Positions 24,005 to 32,022 of a stretch of 64,000 nucleotides of DNA are shown here, one piece after another (position 1 is the first letter of the stretch; every line of letters starts with the position of its first letter). The notes below the pieces were generated by a model. The model saw only the letters and a list, made by a program, of their open reading frames with translations. It made no database searches and was not told the DNA's origin. This DNA comes from Bacteroidales bacterium UBA3297. GTDB taxonomy: Bacteria > Bacteroidota > Bacteroidia > Bacteroidales > Paludibacteraceae. The translations under genes and the position numbers were made by a program. The stretch spans positions 1 to 64,000 of the forward strand of contig DETD01000014.1 in NCBI GenBank assembly GCA_002362105.1. The letters are read 5' to 3'.

Positions 24005-24308
24005 ACTTAGAAATTATTTAGGTTTTAAAGAGCGATATTTTATTTATTTTAAATCAGCAATTTCATCTCCTAGAATCAAGCAAATTTACGAAAATAGTGA
24101 AAATATAGCTCCACGAAGTCAACTTGAATTTCACCTGATGTAAAATAACAGTTTTTGGGGAATAGCACTGAATGAATTTTGTACTGGAAGTGCATAACTA
24201 CATATCCCCCCATAAAAAAGGAGTTGCGCAGCTTGCACAACTCCTTGACTTTTAATATTATTCGGACATGGTTTAAGCCAAAGGCTTCCTGATTACAAGT
24301 CTGTCTCG
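24005..24308. other. Intergenic stretch with promoter box and terminator
   Basis: 304 bases. The minus strand carries TAAATTTG (24081-24088), the likely -7 box of the FISUMP gene. The terminator of the beta-helix gene lies at 24214-24246. No further gene is seen; a 79-codon minus-strand frame overlaps the terminator and is not convincing. Confidence 0.55.
24214..24246 (-). terminator. Terminator of the beta-helix/T9SS operon
   Basis: Stem AAGGAGTTG / CAACTCCTT with an 11-base loop, followed by TTTTTT on the minus strand. Confidence 0.88.
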
Positions 24309-26864
24309 TTACCAATTGCCCCCAGGGCCTCCACCAAATCCACCAGGGCCAGAAGAAGAGCTGGCAGCCCCCAGTGCCGTTCCATTTGCAATGGTACCGC
24401 CTTCGCTATAAGTAAGTGTCGAATTACCCGTCCAACGGAAGTTCACCGTTTTCGTCACATTTGTCAGCGTTCCGCCAGAAGTCAGCGAAGCAGACGAGTC
24501 GTACAAGAAGTATAGGTTATTGGACGCTTTGGTAGTAGTGAACGAAGATAACACCACCCCATTGTTGGCCGCCGTATAAAGCGTATTGGCAGAACCAGCC
24601 GCACCCGACGTTGTAGTTGCGCCCGAAGGCGAATTCTCAACACCCGAGCCAAAAAGCATAAGTTTTCCTCCCTTGTATGTAAAACTGTAACTACCGCCAT
24701 CACCACCATCAAGCGTACTTCCGCCCTCAACAATCAACACACCGCCAGTAAACGTCATACCTCCGTTGCTGTCAAGGCAATCGGTATCGCCACTTCCTAC
24801 ATTAAGATAGTGGTATCCACCATTAATGGTTATAGAAGGGGTTCCCGACAAACCCGAAGACGACACAGAGGCGTTCCAACCGTCGTTAGACGCATAAATA
24901 GAGGTAATACCGCCATTCATTGTCAGGGTTATTGCCTCAAATGCCTCGTAAGAGTTACCGACGTAAATGTCGCCACCATTAACAGTCAGCGTGTTGCGTC
25001 CATGAATGCCCTGGTCGTAAGGAGCATCGATTGTAATTTTACCACCATTAATGGTAACATCGCGGCCTTTTATGCCTGTATCAAAAACCTTAGCCTCAAT
25101 AGTTCCACTATAAATGTCGATAGTCTTATCGCAATTGATAGCCTTAGGTCCGGCACAATACTTAGTTCTAGAGTTTTCACCCCCCTTGACATAGGAAGCA
25201 TCGGAAGACGTACCAGCCATAACCACAAGAGACAGATCATCGTCGTTGCCTTTTTCATTACCGATAACGACAGCCTCGTCGGAAGTGATACCCTTTCCGT
25301 GCGCACAAGTAAGTTTAGTCACGCCACCCGTAATGCTGACTAATTTGTCACCACGTATACATTTAGGCGTTGAAGAGTTGACTGTTGTAGTAGAAGAGTT
25401 GCCAAAACCGCCAGGGCCTCCACCGAACCGCCCACCGCCCTGGCTAGAGGAAGATGAGGTAGAAGACGTGTACCAGTAACCGCCCTTATTATTAATCGTT
25501 ACATCGCCACCAGATATATAAACATATTCGCCCTTTATACCCTTTGAAACATTCGAGCTGTCGCCAGTGGAGATGCTGACAACGCCATTTGAAATGCGGA
25601 CATCTGCATCGGCCTTGAATCCACAAACAGAAGCTGTATCGGCATTAGCCGTTTCCTTATAGTAGTAACCGGTGAGTTCGGCCTCAACCGAGCCACCAGT
25701 GACCTCAATACTGCCATCGGCACTCAATGCCTTTGCGGCAACACCATTACCCTTTACAACAACAATCGCGCTATCGGAAACAACAATGTCTCCATTTGAG
25801 GTCACAGCCGTGTTGTAACCATAGTCAGTATCATCGTCCGTATTGACATAAGGAGCAACAGCCGAAAGAGAGGCTGTAAACGTGCCACCACTAATAGCGA
25901 CCAATTGTCCCGCTTTTAGGCCCTTCGAACCCGCACCTAAGACAGATACACTGACGTTTCCCCCAGAAACAGCCACAAGGCTATCGCATTTAATTGCCTT
26001 GGTGTCGTCAGCATCCGAATCAACATTGACAGTTCCACCCGCAATTCGAACGACTTCAGAACAGTCAACTCCGTCGCCAACAGTACCGGAAACGAACAAC
26101 TCTCCGCCATAAACTTCTACCCCATCGGCATTGATACCGTCACCAGCAGCACCGTCAATGTTCAGTTTGCCACTATAGAGTTCCACACGTTTAGCACAAT
26201 TCACGGCATGTTTGGCATTTCCCTTTACCGAGATTGACGCACCCGTATAAAGAGAGTCGGCACTAATTTTCAGTTTCGACTTTGAATAGACAGCGCCTTT
26301 TAACGGACTGCCAGCCGCATCGGCCAAATACGAATTACCCCTAAGGTGTATGGTAGCAGCATAAGATTCACCATCTGCGCCTTTGTTCAGACAAACAGGA
26401 GCAGAAGACGCACTTGTTAAATCCAAATTATCAAGGCAGAGTGTGAAACCGTGGTCGGGTGTCAATGAGAACGAACCATTGGAAGAAGAGCCAGTCAAAT
26501 AATAAACAATGCCTTTTTTCCCTTCTTGTGACGAGATTACGACATCGGCATCCGAAACATTGGCAACGACAGAAGAATACGGATTATCGACAACCACACT
26601 GTTTCCGTTATATGTTATGAAGACCGTATCGCCCGCCACGGCAGTCTGATCGAAAGAGAAAGTGGCACTGTCGACATCGGCAACGGCATACTGCTTGTCT
26701 GGCCCTTCAACAGACATAACCCCATCGTGGAAACGAATAGTATCGATTACACTAATACCAAAAGACTCGGTCAATCCGCCCAACAGATGGAAATCCATCT
26801 TGGATTCAGCGAAAAGCAACGCAGAAAAAGAGCCCGCCGCCAGAAGCATTAAATACTTTTTCAT
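24309..26864 (-). CDS. Cthe_2159-type carbohydrate-binding beta-helix protein
   Basis: 851 residues with signal peptide (MKKYLMLLAAGSFSALLFAES). From about residue 85 onward it consists of parallel beta-helix turns typical of the Cthe_2159 family (PF14262): DVVISSQEGKKGIVYYLTGS, SLTPDHGFTLCLDNLDLTS, KGAVYSKSKLKISADS, GDGINADGVEVYGG and many further GDGxxx..I.GG turns. The founding member is a calcium- and polygalacturonate-binding cell-surface protein. A serine/glycine-rich insertion (SSSSSQGGGRFGGGPGG) lies near residue 480 and a similar GGFGGGPGGNW forms the C-terminus. No T9SS tail is seen. Its start overlaps the stop of the preceding T9SS-tail gene (ATGA), so they are translationally coupled. 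Confidence 0.82.
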   Translation of the reverse strand: MKKYLMLLAAGSFSALLFAESKMDFHLLGGLTESFGISVIDTIRFHDGVMSVEGPDKQYAVADVDSATFSFDQTAVAGDTVFITYNGNSVVVDNPYSSVVANVSDADVVISSQEGKKGIVYYLTGSSSNGSFSLTPDHGFTLCLDNLDLTSASSAPVCLNKGADGESYAATIHLRGNSYLADAAGSPLKGAVYSKSKLKISADSLYTGASISVKGNAKHAVNCAKRVELYSGKLNIDGAAGDGINADGVEVYGGELFVSGTVGDGVDCSEVVRIAGGTVNVDSDADDTKAIKCDSLVAVSGGNVSVSVLGAGSKGLKAGQLVAISGGTFTASLSAVAPYVNTDDDTDYGYNTAVTSNGDIVVSDSAIVVVKGNGVAAKALSADGSIEVTGGSVEAELTGYYYKETANADTASVCGFKADADVRISNGVVSISTGDSSNVSKGIKGEYVYISGGDVTINNKGGYWYTSSTSSSSSQGGGRFGGGPGGFGNSSTTTVNSSTPKCIRGDKLVSITGGVTKLTCAHGKGITSDEAVVIGNEKGNDDDLSLVVMAGTSSDASYVKGGENSRTKYCAGPKAINCDKTIDIYSGTIEAKVFDTGIKGRDVTINGGKITIDAPYDQGIHGRNTLTVNGGDIYVGNSYEAFEAITLTMNGGITSIYASNDGWNASVSSSGLSGTPSITINGGYHYLNVGSGDTDCLDSNGGMTFTGGVLIVEGGSTLDGGDGGSYSFTYKGGKLMLFGSGVENSPSGATTTSGAAGSANTLYTAANNGVVLSSFTTTKASNNLYFLYDSSASLTSGGTLTNVTKTVNFRWTGNSTLTYSEGGTIANGTALGAASSSSGPGGFGGGPGGNW

Positions 26865-27364
26865 AATTTACTGAATTTTAAGATTGAACCATTAATTCTA
26901 ATCAAGAACACACCTTTCGGTAGAGAAGAGATGCCGATGGCCTCGTCTGCAACAGCTATTCCCTGAAGCAAAACACGCCCCGAGAAATCAACAATCTGGT
27001 AGGTAAAACTGCCAGATACCCCGACTACAGAAATCTGTTCTGTTGCAACAGCTGGAATAACAGCCATAGCCGACGCGTCGTTCAAGACGGAGACGTTGCC
27101 CGAAGAAGAGGACTCGAAAGTAGAGAAGAGGATCTTATCGACTTTTTTCAAATCGGCAACCACGGTATTTCCATTGCCTATTGTATCGATAACAAGGGAA
27201 GTGTTACCAGAAAAGTACATTTTCCCAGAATCGTACATCGTAAAACTTTGCGATGCACCGTTTTGCAAAACCGTCACCTTCGTTAAAAGTTGCCCCTGAT
27301 CGGCAGCAACACCTAAAGGCAATGCGGTAAACAGCAAAACGCATTTAGTTAGTGTTGTGTTCAT
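26861..27364 (-). CDS. Small secreted protein with T9SS-type C-terminal domain
   Basis: 167 residues: signal peptide (MNTTLTKCVLLFTALPLGVAA), a short N-terminal beta segment (TVLQNGASQSFTMYDSGKMY, then LKKVDKILFS) and a C-terminal type IX sorting-like domain (SFTYQIVDFSGRVLLQGIAV, ending GVFLIRINGSILKFSKL). The organisation matches the protein at 53811 (MTVEQKNGEKFSFLLDDKP, ISGVKNYHF). T9SS cargo is moved across the outer membrane and attached to or released from the surface. It is coupled by an ATGA overlap to the beta-helix gene, suggesting the two act together at the surface (inference). Confidence 0.75.
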   Translation of the reverse strand: MNTTLTKCVLLFTALPLGVAADQGQLLTKVTVLQNGASQSFTMYDSGKMYFSGNTSLVIDTIGNGNTVVADLKKVDKILFSTFESSSSGNVSVLNDASAMAVIPAVATEQISVVGVSGSFTYQIVDFSGRVLLQGIAVADEAIGISSLPKGVFLIRINGSILKFSKL

Positions 27365-27527
27365 AGTAGCTAGTATTTATAATTCTTTTTCGGGAATAAA
27401 AATACTCCGTTCGGATGAGTTCTGGTTTTAAATTCAACCAACATCGTTTTTTATTTAGGGAACAGACAAGATGACAGAGATAGCAACCAAAAGCACGGGA
27501 ACGAAAGGATAGTTTCAAAAAATAAGT

Positions 27528-27535
27528 TATATTTG
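27528..27535 (+). promoter_or_regulatory. -7 box of the DnaA-IV-like gene
   Basis: TATATTTG, 16 bases before the ATG at 27552, giving a very short leader. Confidence 0.5.
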
Positions 27536-27551
27536 TATATATATTTAATTA

Positions 27552-27896
27552 ATGGAGGCACCAGCATTAAACACCGAGAACCTACTAAACATAGTAGTAA
27601 ACGTCACCCTAAAACATATTGGGGTAACGAGGGATTTGCTGACCGAACAACACATGCGCATAACACAAGATATAACAGATGCCCGGACCATAATAGTCAA
27701 AGTTTCGTTCTCACTAAACATACCCATAAGCGCAATAAGGCGGGTACTGAAGCGCGACAACAACACCGTAGTGTATTATCTGGCCCACGACGTTGACGAA
27801 ATGAAACTGTATGAAATTAAGAAAGAGATAATACAATATGTAGACCTGATGGAAAAAGGCACTTCAGATGAAAGAGAAGAAGATAAAACCGTATAA
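27552..27896 (+). CDS. Orphan DnaA domain-IV-like DNA-binding protein
   Basis: 114 residues. Residues 8-80 align with the C-terminal DNA-binding domain of DnaA: LLNIVVNVTLKHIGVTRDLL matches the first helix and Ser/Asp-Leu-Leu turn, and the end LKRDNNTVVYYLAHDVDEM matches the DnaA signature GGRDHTTVLHACRKI. The AAA+ ATPase domain is absent and the protein starts at its own ATG behind a promoter box. The basic loop of DnaA (KRR, RPRQ) is weak here (DARTIIVKV). It may bind DnaA-box-like sites as a regulator, but this is inference. The C-terminus is acidic (TSDEREEDK). Confidence 0.65.
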   Translation: MEAPALNTENLLNIVVNVTLKHIGVTRDLLTEQHMRITQDITDARTIIVKVSFSLNIPISAIRRVLKRDNNTVVYYLAHDVDEMKLYEIKKEIIQYVDLMEKGTSDEREEDKTV

Positions 27897-27921
27897 AGCG
27901 ACAAAACACAAGATTTATTTC

Positions 27922-27929
27922 TAATTTTG
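27922..27929 (+). promoter_or_regulatory. -7 box of the cytidylyltransferase gene
   Basis: TAATTTTG followed by CAA, 27 bases before the ATG at 27957. Confidence 0.5.
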
Positions 27930-27956
27930 CAATCAGAAAAATCATTAAACTCCTAT

Positions 27957-28679
27957 ATGAATATAGCCGTAATAATAGCAGGCGGTTCTGGCCAGCGCAT
28001 GGGTCAAGACATACCCAAGCAGTTCATCAACGTATACGACAAACCAATCCTCATCTATACCCTCGACAGTTTCCAGCGCCACCCGATGATTGACGCAATT
28101 GAGGTTGTATGCATTGAAGGTTGGGAAAATGTTGTATGGGCCTACGCCAAACAATTCGGCATTGATAAGTTGAAATGGATTGTCAAAGGTGGTAAAACCG
28201 GACAGGAGTCCATCCGCAACGGAGTTTACAATTTGGAAGACAAAGCGAGCGCTAAAGACATCATCATCATTCACGACGGCATCAGACCCCTGATAGAACC
28301 CGCAGTACTGACCGATGTGATACAGAAAGCCCATGAATATGGTAACGCCGTTACCTCAATGCCCTACAACGAGCAGATTTTCGTAATCAGCGAGGACGAC
28401 GAAACGACCACAACCAAATTCATCCCCCGCGAGACCCTCCGCCGTGTATCCACACCACAGGCCTACCGTTTTGACCTGCTCGACGAGAAATATCACGAGG
28501 CATTCGAGAAAGGAATAGGCATCTACGGCTCGCACTATACCAACACCATGATGGTTGAGTTAGGCGTAAAACTGCACTTTGCCGCAGGAAGCGACAAGAA
28601 CATAAAACTTACCACAAAAGACGATTTGGAAATGTTCAAAGGCTACCTTTCACGCGACAAAAACAACTGGCTTAAATAA
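27957..28679 (+). CDS. IspD/TarI-family cytidylyltransferase
   Basis: 240 residues from the ATG at 27957 (MNIAVIIAGGSGQRMG). Motifs: GGSGQRMGQDIPKQF (CTP binding), HDGIRPLI, PYNEQIF, RRVSTPQAYRFDLL and TNTMMVE-GVKLHF. IspD makes CDP-methylerythritol; close relatives (TarI, Bcs1-type) make CDP-ribitol or related CDP-polyols for surface polymers. The next gene, 34 bases on, is an SDR epimerase/dehydratase rather than an MEP-pathway gene, so a role in surface-polymer precursor supply is favoured, but the MEP enzyme is not excluded. Cytoplasmic. Confidence 0.8.
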   Translation: MNIAVIIAGGSGQRMGQDIPKQFINVYDKPILIYTLDSFQRHPMIDAIEVVCIEGWENVVWAYAKQFGIDKLKWIVKGGKTGQESIRNGVYNLEDKASAKDIIIIHDGIRPLIEPAVLTDVIQKAHEYGNAVTSMPYNEQIFVISEDDETTTTKFIPRETLRRVSTPQAYRFDLLDEKYHEAFEKGIGIYGSHYTNTMMVELGVKLHFAAGSDKNIKLTTKDDLEMFKGYLSRDKNNWLK

Positions 28680-28713
28680 ACCAGCCATAAAAACAAAAAA
28701 AGACCGGCAACAG

Positions 28714-29742
28714 ATGAAACTGAACAAAAAACATTCCCTATACCAGGAAGATATCAAATACATTCTCAGCCAAAAAGATATAGAGCTACTACACGGCAAA
28801 AGTTTTCTGATTACTGGAGCCACTGGCATGGTAGGCGTCATGCTGATTGATGCCCTTATGGCCATGAACGACGTAAAAGTGTATGCGGTTGGCCGGAACA
28901 AAGAGAAAGCCGCCACACGCCTTGGTGAATACTTCAACAACCCGAACTTCGAGTTCATCCAGCAAGATGTCTGTCAGCCATTCAGCAACGATTTGAAGGT
29001 AGACTACATCATACCTGCCGCAAGCAACACCCACCCTATGGCCTACTCGAAATTCCCAATCGAAACCATTATGATAAACATAAAGGGTGCGGAAAACGCT
29101 TTGAACCTGGCAGAAAAATGCGGAGCAACAGTCATCTACACCTCAACTAACGAAGTATACGGAAACGCATTGAAAGACGAGTGGTTCACAGAGGACTACA
29201 ATGGACGCCTGAACCTGAGCAACGCCCGTTCGTGCTACAACGAATCAAAACGGGTAAGCGAAGCGATGTGCCAATCGTATATAGCAGAAAGGGGTGTTAA
29301 GGTGAAAATTGCCCGTCTCTGTAGAATTTTCGGTCCTACTATGCTGGAAGAAGACAGCAAAGCCTCTTCGCAATTCATTAAAAACGCCATAGCAAACGAA
29401 GAAATCGTACTAAAGAGCCAGGGCAACCAGTATTTTTCGTACACCTACGTTGCAGACGCCGTCGCAGGCCTGCTCCAGGTCCTTCTACACGGTGAAATTG
29501 GCACCGCCTACAACGTCAGCAGCGAAAATACAAACGTCCACCTGAAAGACTTCGCCCAACTCTGTTCTGAATACAACGGAAAGAATGTGGTGTTTGATCT
29601 GCCAAACGAAACAGAAAGCAAGGGATTCAGCATAGCAACCACAGCCATCCTCGACAACAGCCGGATAAAAGCGATAGGATTTGCACCACAATACGCAATG
29701 AAAGATGCCGTATGGCGCACCATAAGAATTCTAAGCGAATAA
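28714..29742 (+). CDS. NAD-dependent epimerase/dehydratase (extended SDR)
   Basis: 342 residues, normal for extended SDRs. The NAD-binding motif GATGMVG is at 35-41, followed by YIIPAASNTHP, the catalytic Ser/Thr region STNEVYGN and the YxxxK pair in SCYNESKRVSEAMC. It resembles dTDP-glucose dehydratase and UDP-sugar epimerases of polysaccharide clusters. It acts on a nucleotide sugar (or a CDP-polyol precursor) in the cytoplasm. It lies 34 bases downstream of the cytidylyltransferase and should be co-transcribed with it. The exact substrate is not determinable. Confidence 0.85.
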   Translation: MKLNKKHSLYQEDIKYILSQKDIELLHGKSFLITGATGMVGVMLIDALMAMNDVKVYAVGRNKEKAATRLGEYFNNPNFEFIQQDVCQPFSNDLKVDYIIPAASNTHPMAYSKFPIETIMINIKGAENALNLAEKCGATVIYTSTNEVYGNALKDEWFTEDYNGRLNLSNARSCYNESKRVSEAMCQSYIAERGVKVKIARLCRIFGPTMLEEDSKASSQFIKNAIANEEIVLKSQGNQYFSYTYVADAVAGLLQVLLHGEIGTAYNVSSENTNVHLKDFAQLCSEYNGKNVVFDLPNETESKGFSIATTAILDNSRIKAIGFAPQYAMKDAVWRTIRILSE

Positions 29743-29755
29743 GCTGATATTGTTT

Positions 29756-30904
29756 TTACCGGGGTTCGATAAGCCCCGGCGAAACAAAACATAACGGCGA
29801 CTCTGGGAAATCTTCCAGAGACAGACTCCGCAAAAGATAAAAACCCCGATGCTGTGAATCGGGATGCGGCCCAGGTTTATGAGGTTTCTGCTGGTAGGTT
29901 GAGACAACTTCGGCAGAGAGGAACCGCCCTTCGGGGACATAATAACGGATGCGGAAAACAGCCGACACGCCACAAATACCCGACACACTGATATCGCTAT
30001 AAGTAGCAAAATTGCCCATGCTGTAAAGAATCAGCTTCCCCTTATACAACTCTGCACCACGCAACACATGCGGCCCGTGCCCCAACAACAAATCGGCACC
30101 GGCATCAATCAACATATGTGCGAACTCATAGGAATTACCCCTGTCAGACCCCACATAAAACTCTTTTTTACGAGTCACATGCTGATACTCTGCCCCCTCG
30201 CCACCAGCATGGAAGGAAACGATAACCACGTCGCACTCCAGTTTCTTTTTCAAATAAGTAACCATAGCTTCAGCCCGCTTCTTCAGCGCCAAATGGCAGA
30301 CGCCAGAATTTGGAGAAAAAGCACAGAAACCATATCGGACACTATCTTTTTCAAAAACAGCGTAAGGCCGTTTCAAATGTCCTGCCCAATATAGACCAGC
30401 CGAATCGAGGACGGCAGCCGTAAGTTTGCGGCCATCTTCCGAAAAATCGCCCGAATGGTTATTGGCAGAGCTCACCAATGTGAACCCCGCATCGCACAAT
30501 GCGTCTACATAAGATGGTGGGAAACCAAATCGATGACTGATTTTGGAATTACGCATTTTGCGTATAGCCATAGAAGTATCGGCAAAACAGCCCTCCAAAT
30601 TACAGAAAGTGACATCTCCACCCGCCAAAACAGGCTTTACATCGTTAAAAAAACAGCAAACGGCCTCATAAGAGGGCAAGTATTTCAAATCGGGATAAAA
30701 CGAACCCAGCTGAACATCGCCAACAGCCACAATAGTGACAGTATCTTTCTTAGCTGCAGGGACAGGCGCGTCGGCTACAGAATCAAGTAGAGACATAACA
30801 TCTGTCACCGAATCAGCACCAGAAAAAATTGGAGAATGCGAAGAAAACCGTACAATAGGAACTGCACAAGCCAATAAAACAAAAACCAAGAACAGACGTT
30901 TCAT
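29756..30904 (-). CDS. CapA-family metallophosphatase-like protein
   Basis: 382 residues with an N-terminal signal or anchor (MKRLFLVFVLLACAVPIV). The CapA/PgsA metallophosphatase fold shows VAVGDVQLGS, LAGGDVTFCNLEG, SSANNHSGDF, VIVSFHAGGE, LLLGHGPHVLRG and LILYSMGNFA, the usual metal-ligand order. CapA proteins take part in poly-gamma-glutamate or capsule synthesis in Firmicutes; in Bacteroidota many copies are uncharacterised. Exported, probably tethered at the inner membrane. It converges with the epimerase gene at 29742 with only 13 bases between stops. No capsule ligase (CapB/C) is nearby. Confidence 0.85.
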   Translation of the reverse strand: MKRLFLVFVLLACAVPIVRFSSHSPIFSGADSVTDVMSLLDSVADAPVPAAKKDTVTIVAVGDVQLGSFYPDLKYLPSYEAVCCFFNDVKPVLAGGDVTFCNLEGCFADTSMAIRKMRNSKISHRFGFPPSYVDALCDAGFTLVSSANNHSGDFSEDGRKLTAAVLDSAGLYWAGHLKRPYAVFEKDSVRYGFCAFSPNSGVCHLALKKRAEAMVTYLKKKLECDVVIVSFHAGGEGAEYQHVTRKKEFYVGSDRGNSYEFAHMLIDAGADLLLGHGPHVLRGAELYKGKLILYSMGNFATYSDISVSGICGVSAVFRIRYYVPEGRFLSAEVVSTYQQKPHKPGPHPDSQHRGFYLLRSLSLEDFPESPLCFVSPGLIEPR

Positions 30905-30916
30905 AACTCATGAAGA

Positions 30917-31561
30917 CTAGCTATCTTCGGGCTTAATTTTAGGTAAACCAATACCGAAACGAACCGAGAGCACCCTGGTAATCACTATAAGAGACGCCGA
31001 GAGCAACTGATTTACAGTTTGGTCAATACCCAGCCGAAGGCCGACATAATAACACAAGCAACCGGCAAGACAAGCAGAGGCATAAATCTCGTTACGGAAA
31101 ATAAGCGGAATTTCTGCGATTGAGATATCGCGGAGCACACCACCAGCCACACCAGTCATAATGCCCATAATGGCAGCCACCCAAAACGGGCTATGGAACG
31201 CCAGCGTTTTTTCTAAGCCAACCACAGTAAACAAAGCCAAGCCAATAGCATCGAAAATAAAGAAAGTGATATTCAGTCTGACAATGTATTTACGGAAGAC
31301 AATTACGAAAAGCAATGCGATACCGGTACAAACCATATAGCGAGAGCTAGACATCCAGAAAGGAGTTGTCTGCAACAAGACATCACGAATGGTACCACCG
31401 CCAATAGCCGTCAACAAGCCAACCACATAGGCCCCGAACAAATCGAATTCCTTTTTTGCCGCCAACCGTATACCCGAGATGGCAAACGCAAAAGTACCAA
31501 TCCATTCAATAATATCGACAAATGGAATATCAGAAAAAGAACCAACAAATCCTAAAATCAT
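30917..31561 (-). CDS. TRIC/UPF0126 (YicG-like) membrane protein
   Basis: 214 residues, about seven membrane helices, built as an internal duplication: repeat 1 GAYVVGLLTAIGGGTIRDVLL and repeat 2 ... GIMTGVAGGVLRDISI, each ending in the GG-x-x-RD signature. Bacterial members are TRIC-type trimeric cation channels. Inner membrane. Its ATG overlaps the stop of the MerR gene (ATGA), so the regulator and channel are translated together. The CapA gene starts 12 bases after its stop. Confidence 0.87.
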   Translation of the reverse strand: MILGFVGSFSDIPFVDIIEWIGTFAFAISGIRLAAKKEFDLFGAYVVGLLTAIGGGTIRDVLLQTTPFWMSSSRYMVCTGIALLFVIVFRKYIVRLNITFFIFDAIGLALFTVVGLEKTLAFHSPFWVAAIMGIMTGVAGGVLRDISIAEIPLIFRNEIYASACLAGCLCYYVGLRLGIDQTVNQLLSASLIVITRVLSVRFGIGLPKIKPEDS

Positions 31562-31950
31562 AACACATCGTCGGCATCCGCCTCTTTACCTTTAATAATA
31601 TCATCATAAACGTCGACCAGTCCCTGAAGTTCGTTACGTATAGAAATAAGTCGCTCCACAACCGAGACGTTGTCGGAAGGCACCTCACCATCGGCACCAT
31701 TATTGCGTGCGCCGCGTGCTTTAAGCGTCTTTTTTGCCCCCTCAATGGTCATACCCTTTACTTTCAAGAGGTATAGCAAGGCACGACAATTTTCGAGGTT
31801 CTGTTTTGAATAGCGCCTGGTACCCTTGTCGTTTTTCCGAGAAAGAAAACTCGGCATATCGGCAAACTGGGTCTCCCAAAAGCGCAAAGTGCTTTGTGGC
31901 ACATCTAGAACCTCGGCAACCTCGCCAATTGAATAATAAAGTTTCTCCAT
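31558..31950 (-). CDS. MerR-family transcriptional regulator
   Basis: 130 residues. The N-terminal winged helix-turn-helix is clear: LYYSIGEVAEVLDVPQSTLRFWETQF, then GTRRYSKQNLENCRALLYLL. The C-terminal half is a coiled-coil dimerisation helix (VVERLISIRNELQGLVDVYD) without cysteines for metal sensing, so it is a small, non-metal MerR. It shares an ATGA overlap with the TRIC gene and probably controls that unit. A TAATTTTG box lies at 31961-31968, 11 bases before the ATG. Confidence 0.9.
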   Translation of the reverse strand: MEKLYYSIGEVAEVLDVPQSTLRFWETQFADMPSFLSRKNDKGTRRYSKQNLENCRALLYLLKVKGMTIEGAKKTLKARGARNNGADGEVPSDNVSVVERLISIRNELQGLVDVYDDIIKGKEADADDVL

Positions 31951-31960
31951 ATAACAGGAA

Positions 31961-31968
31961 CAAAATTA
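31961..31968 (-). promoter_or_regulatory. -7 box of the merR-TRIC-capA unit
   Basis: TAATTTTG on the minus strand, only 10 bases between it and the MerR ATG, implying a nearly leaderless transcript. Confidence 0.45.
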
Positions 31969-32022
31969 ATCAAAAAACTTGGTACCTCCCACTATCAAGA
32001 CCAATCAGAAACAGCCATAACG

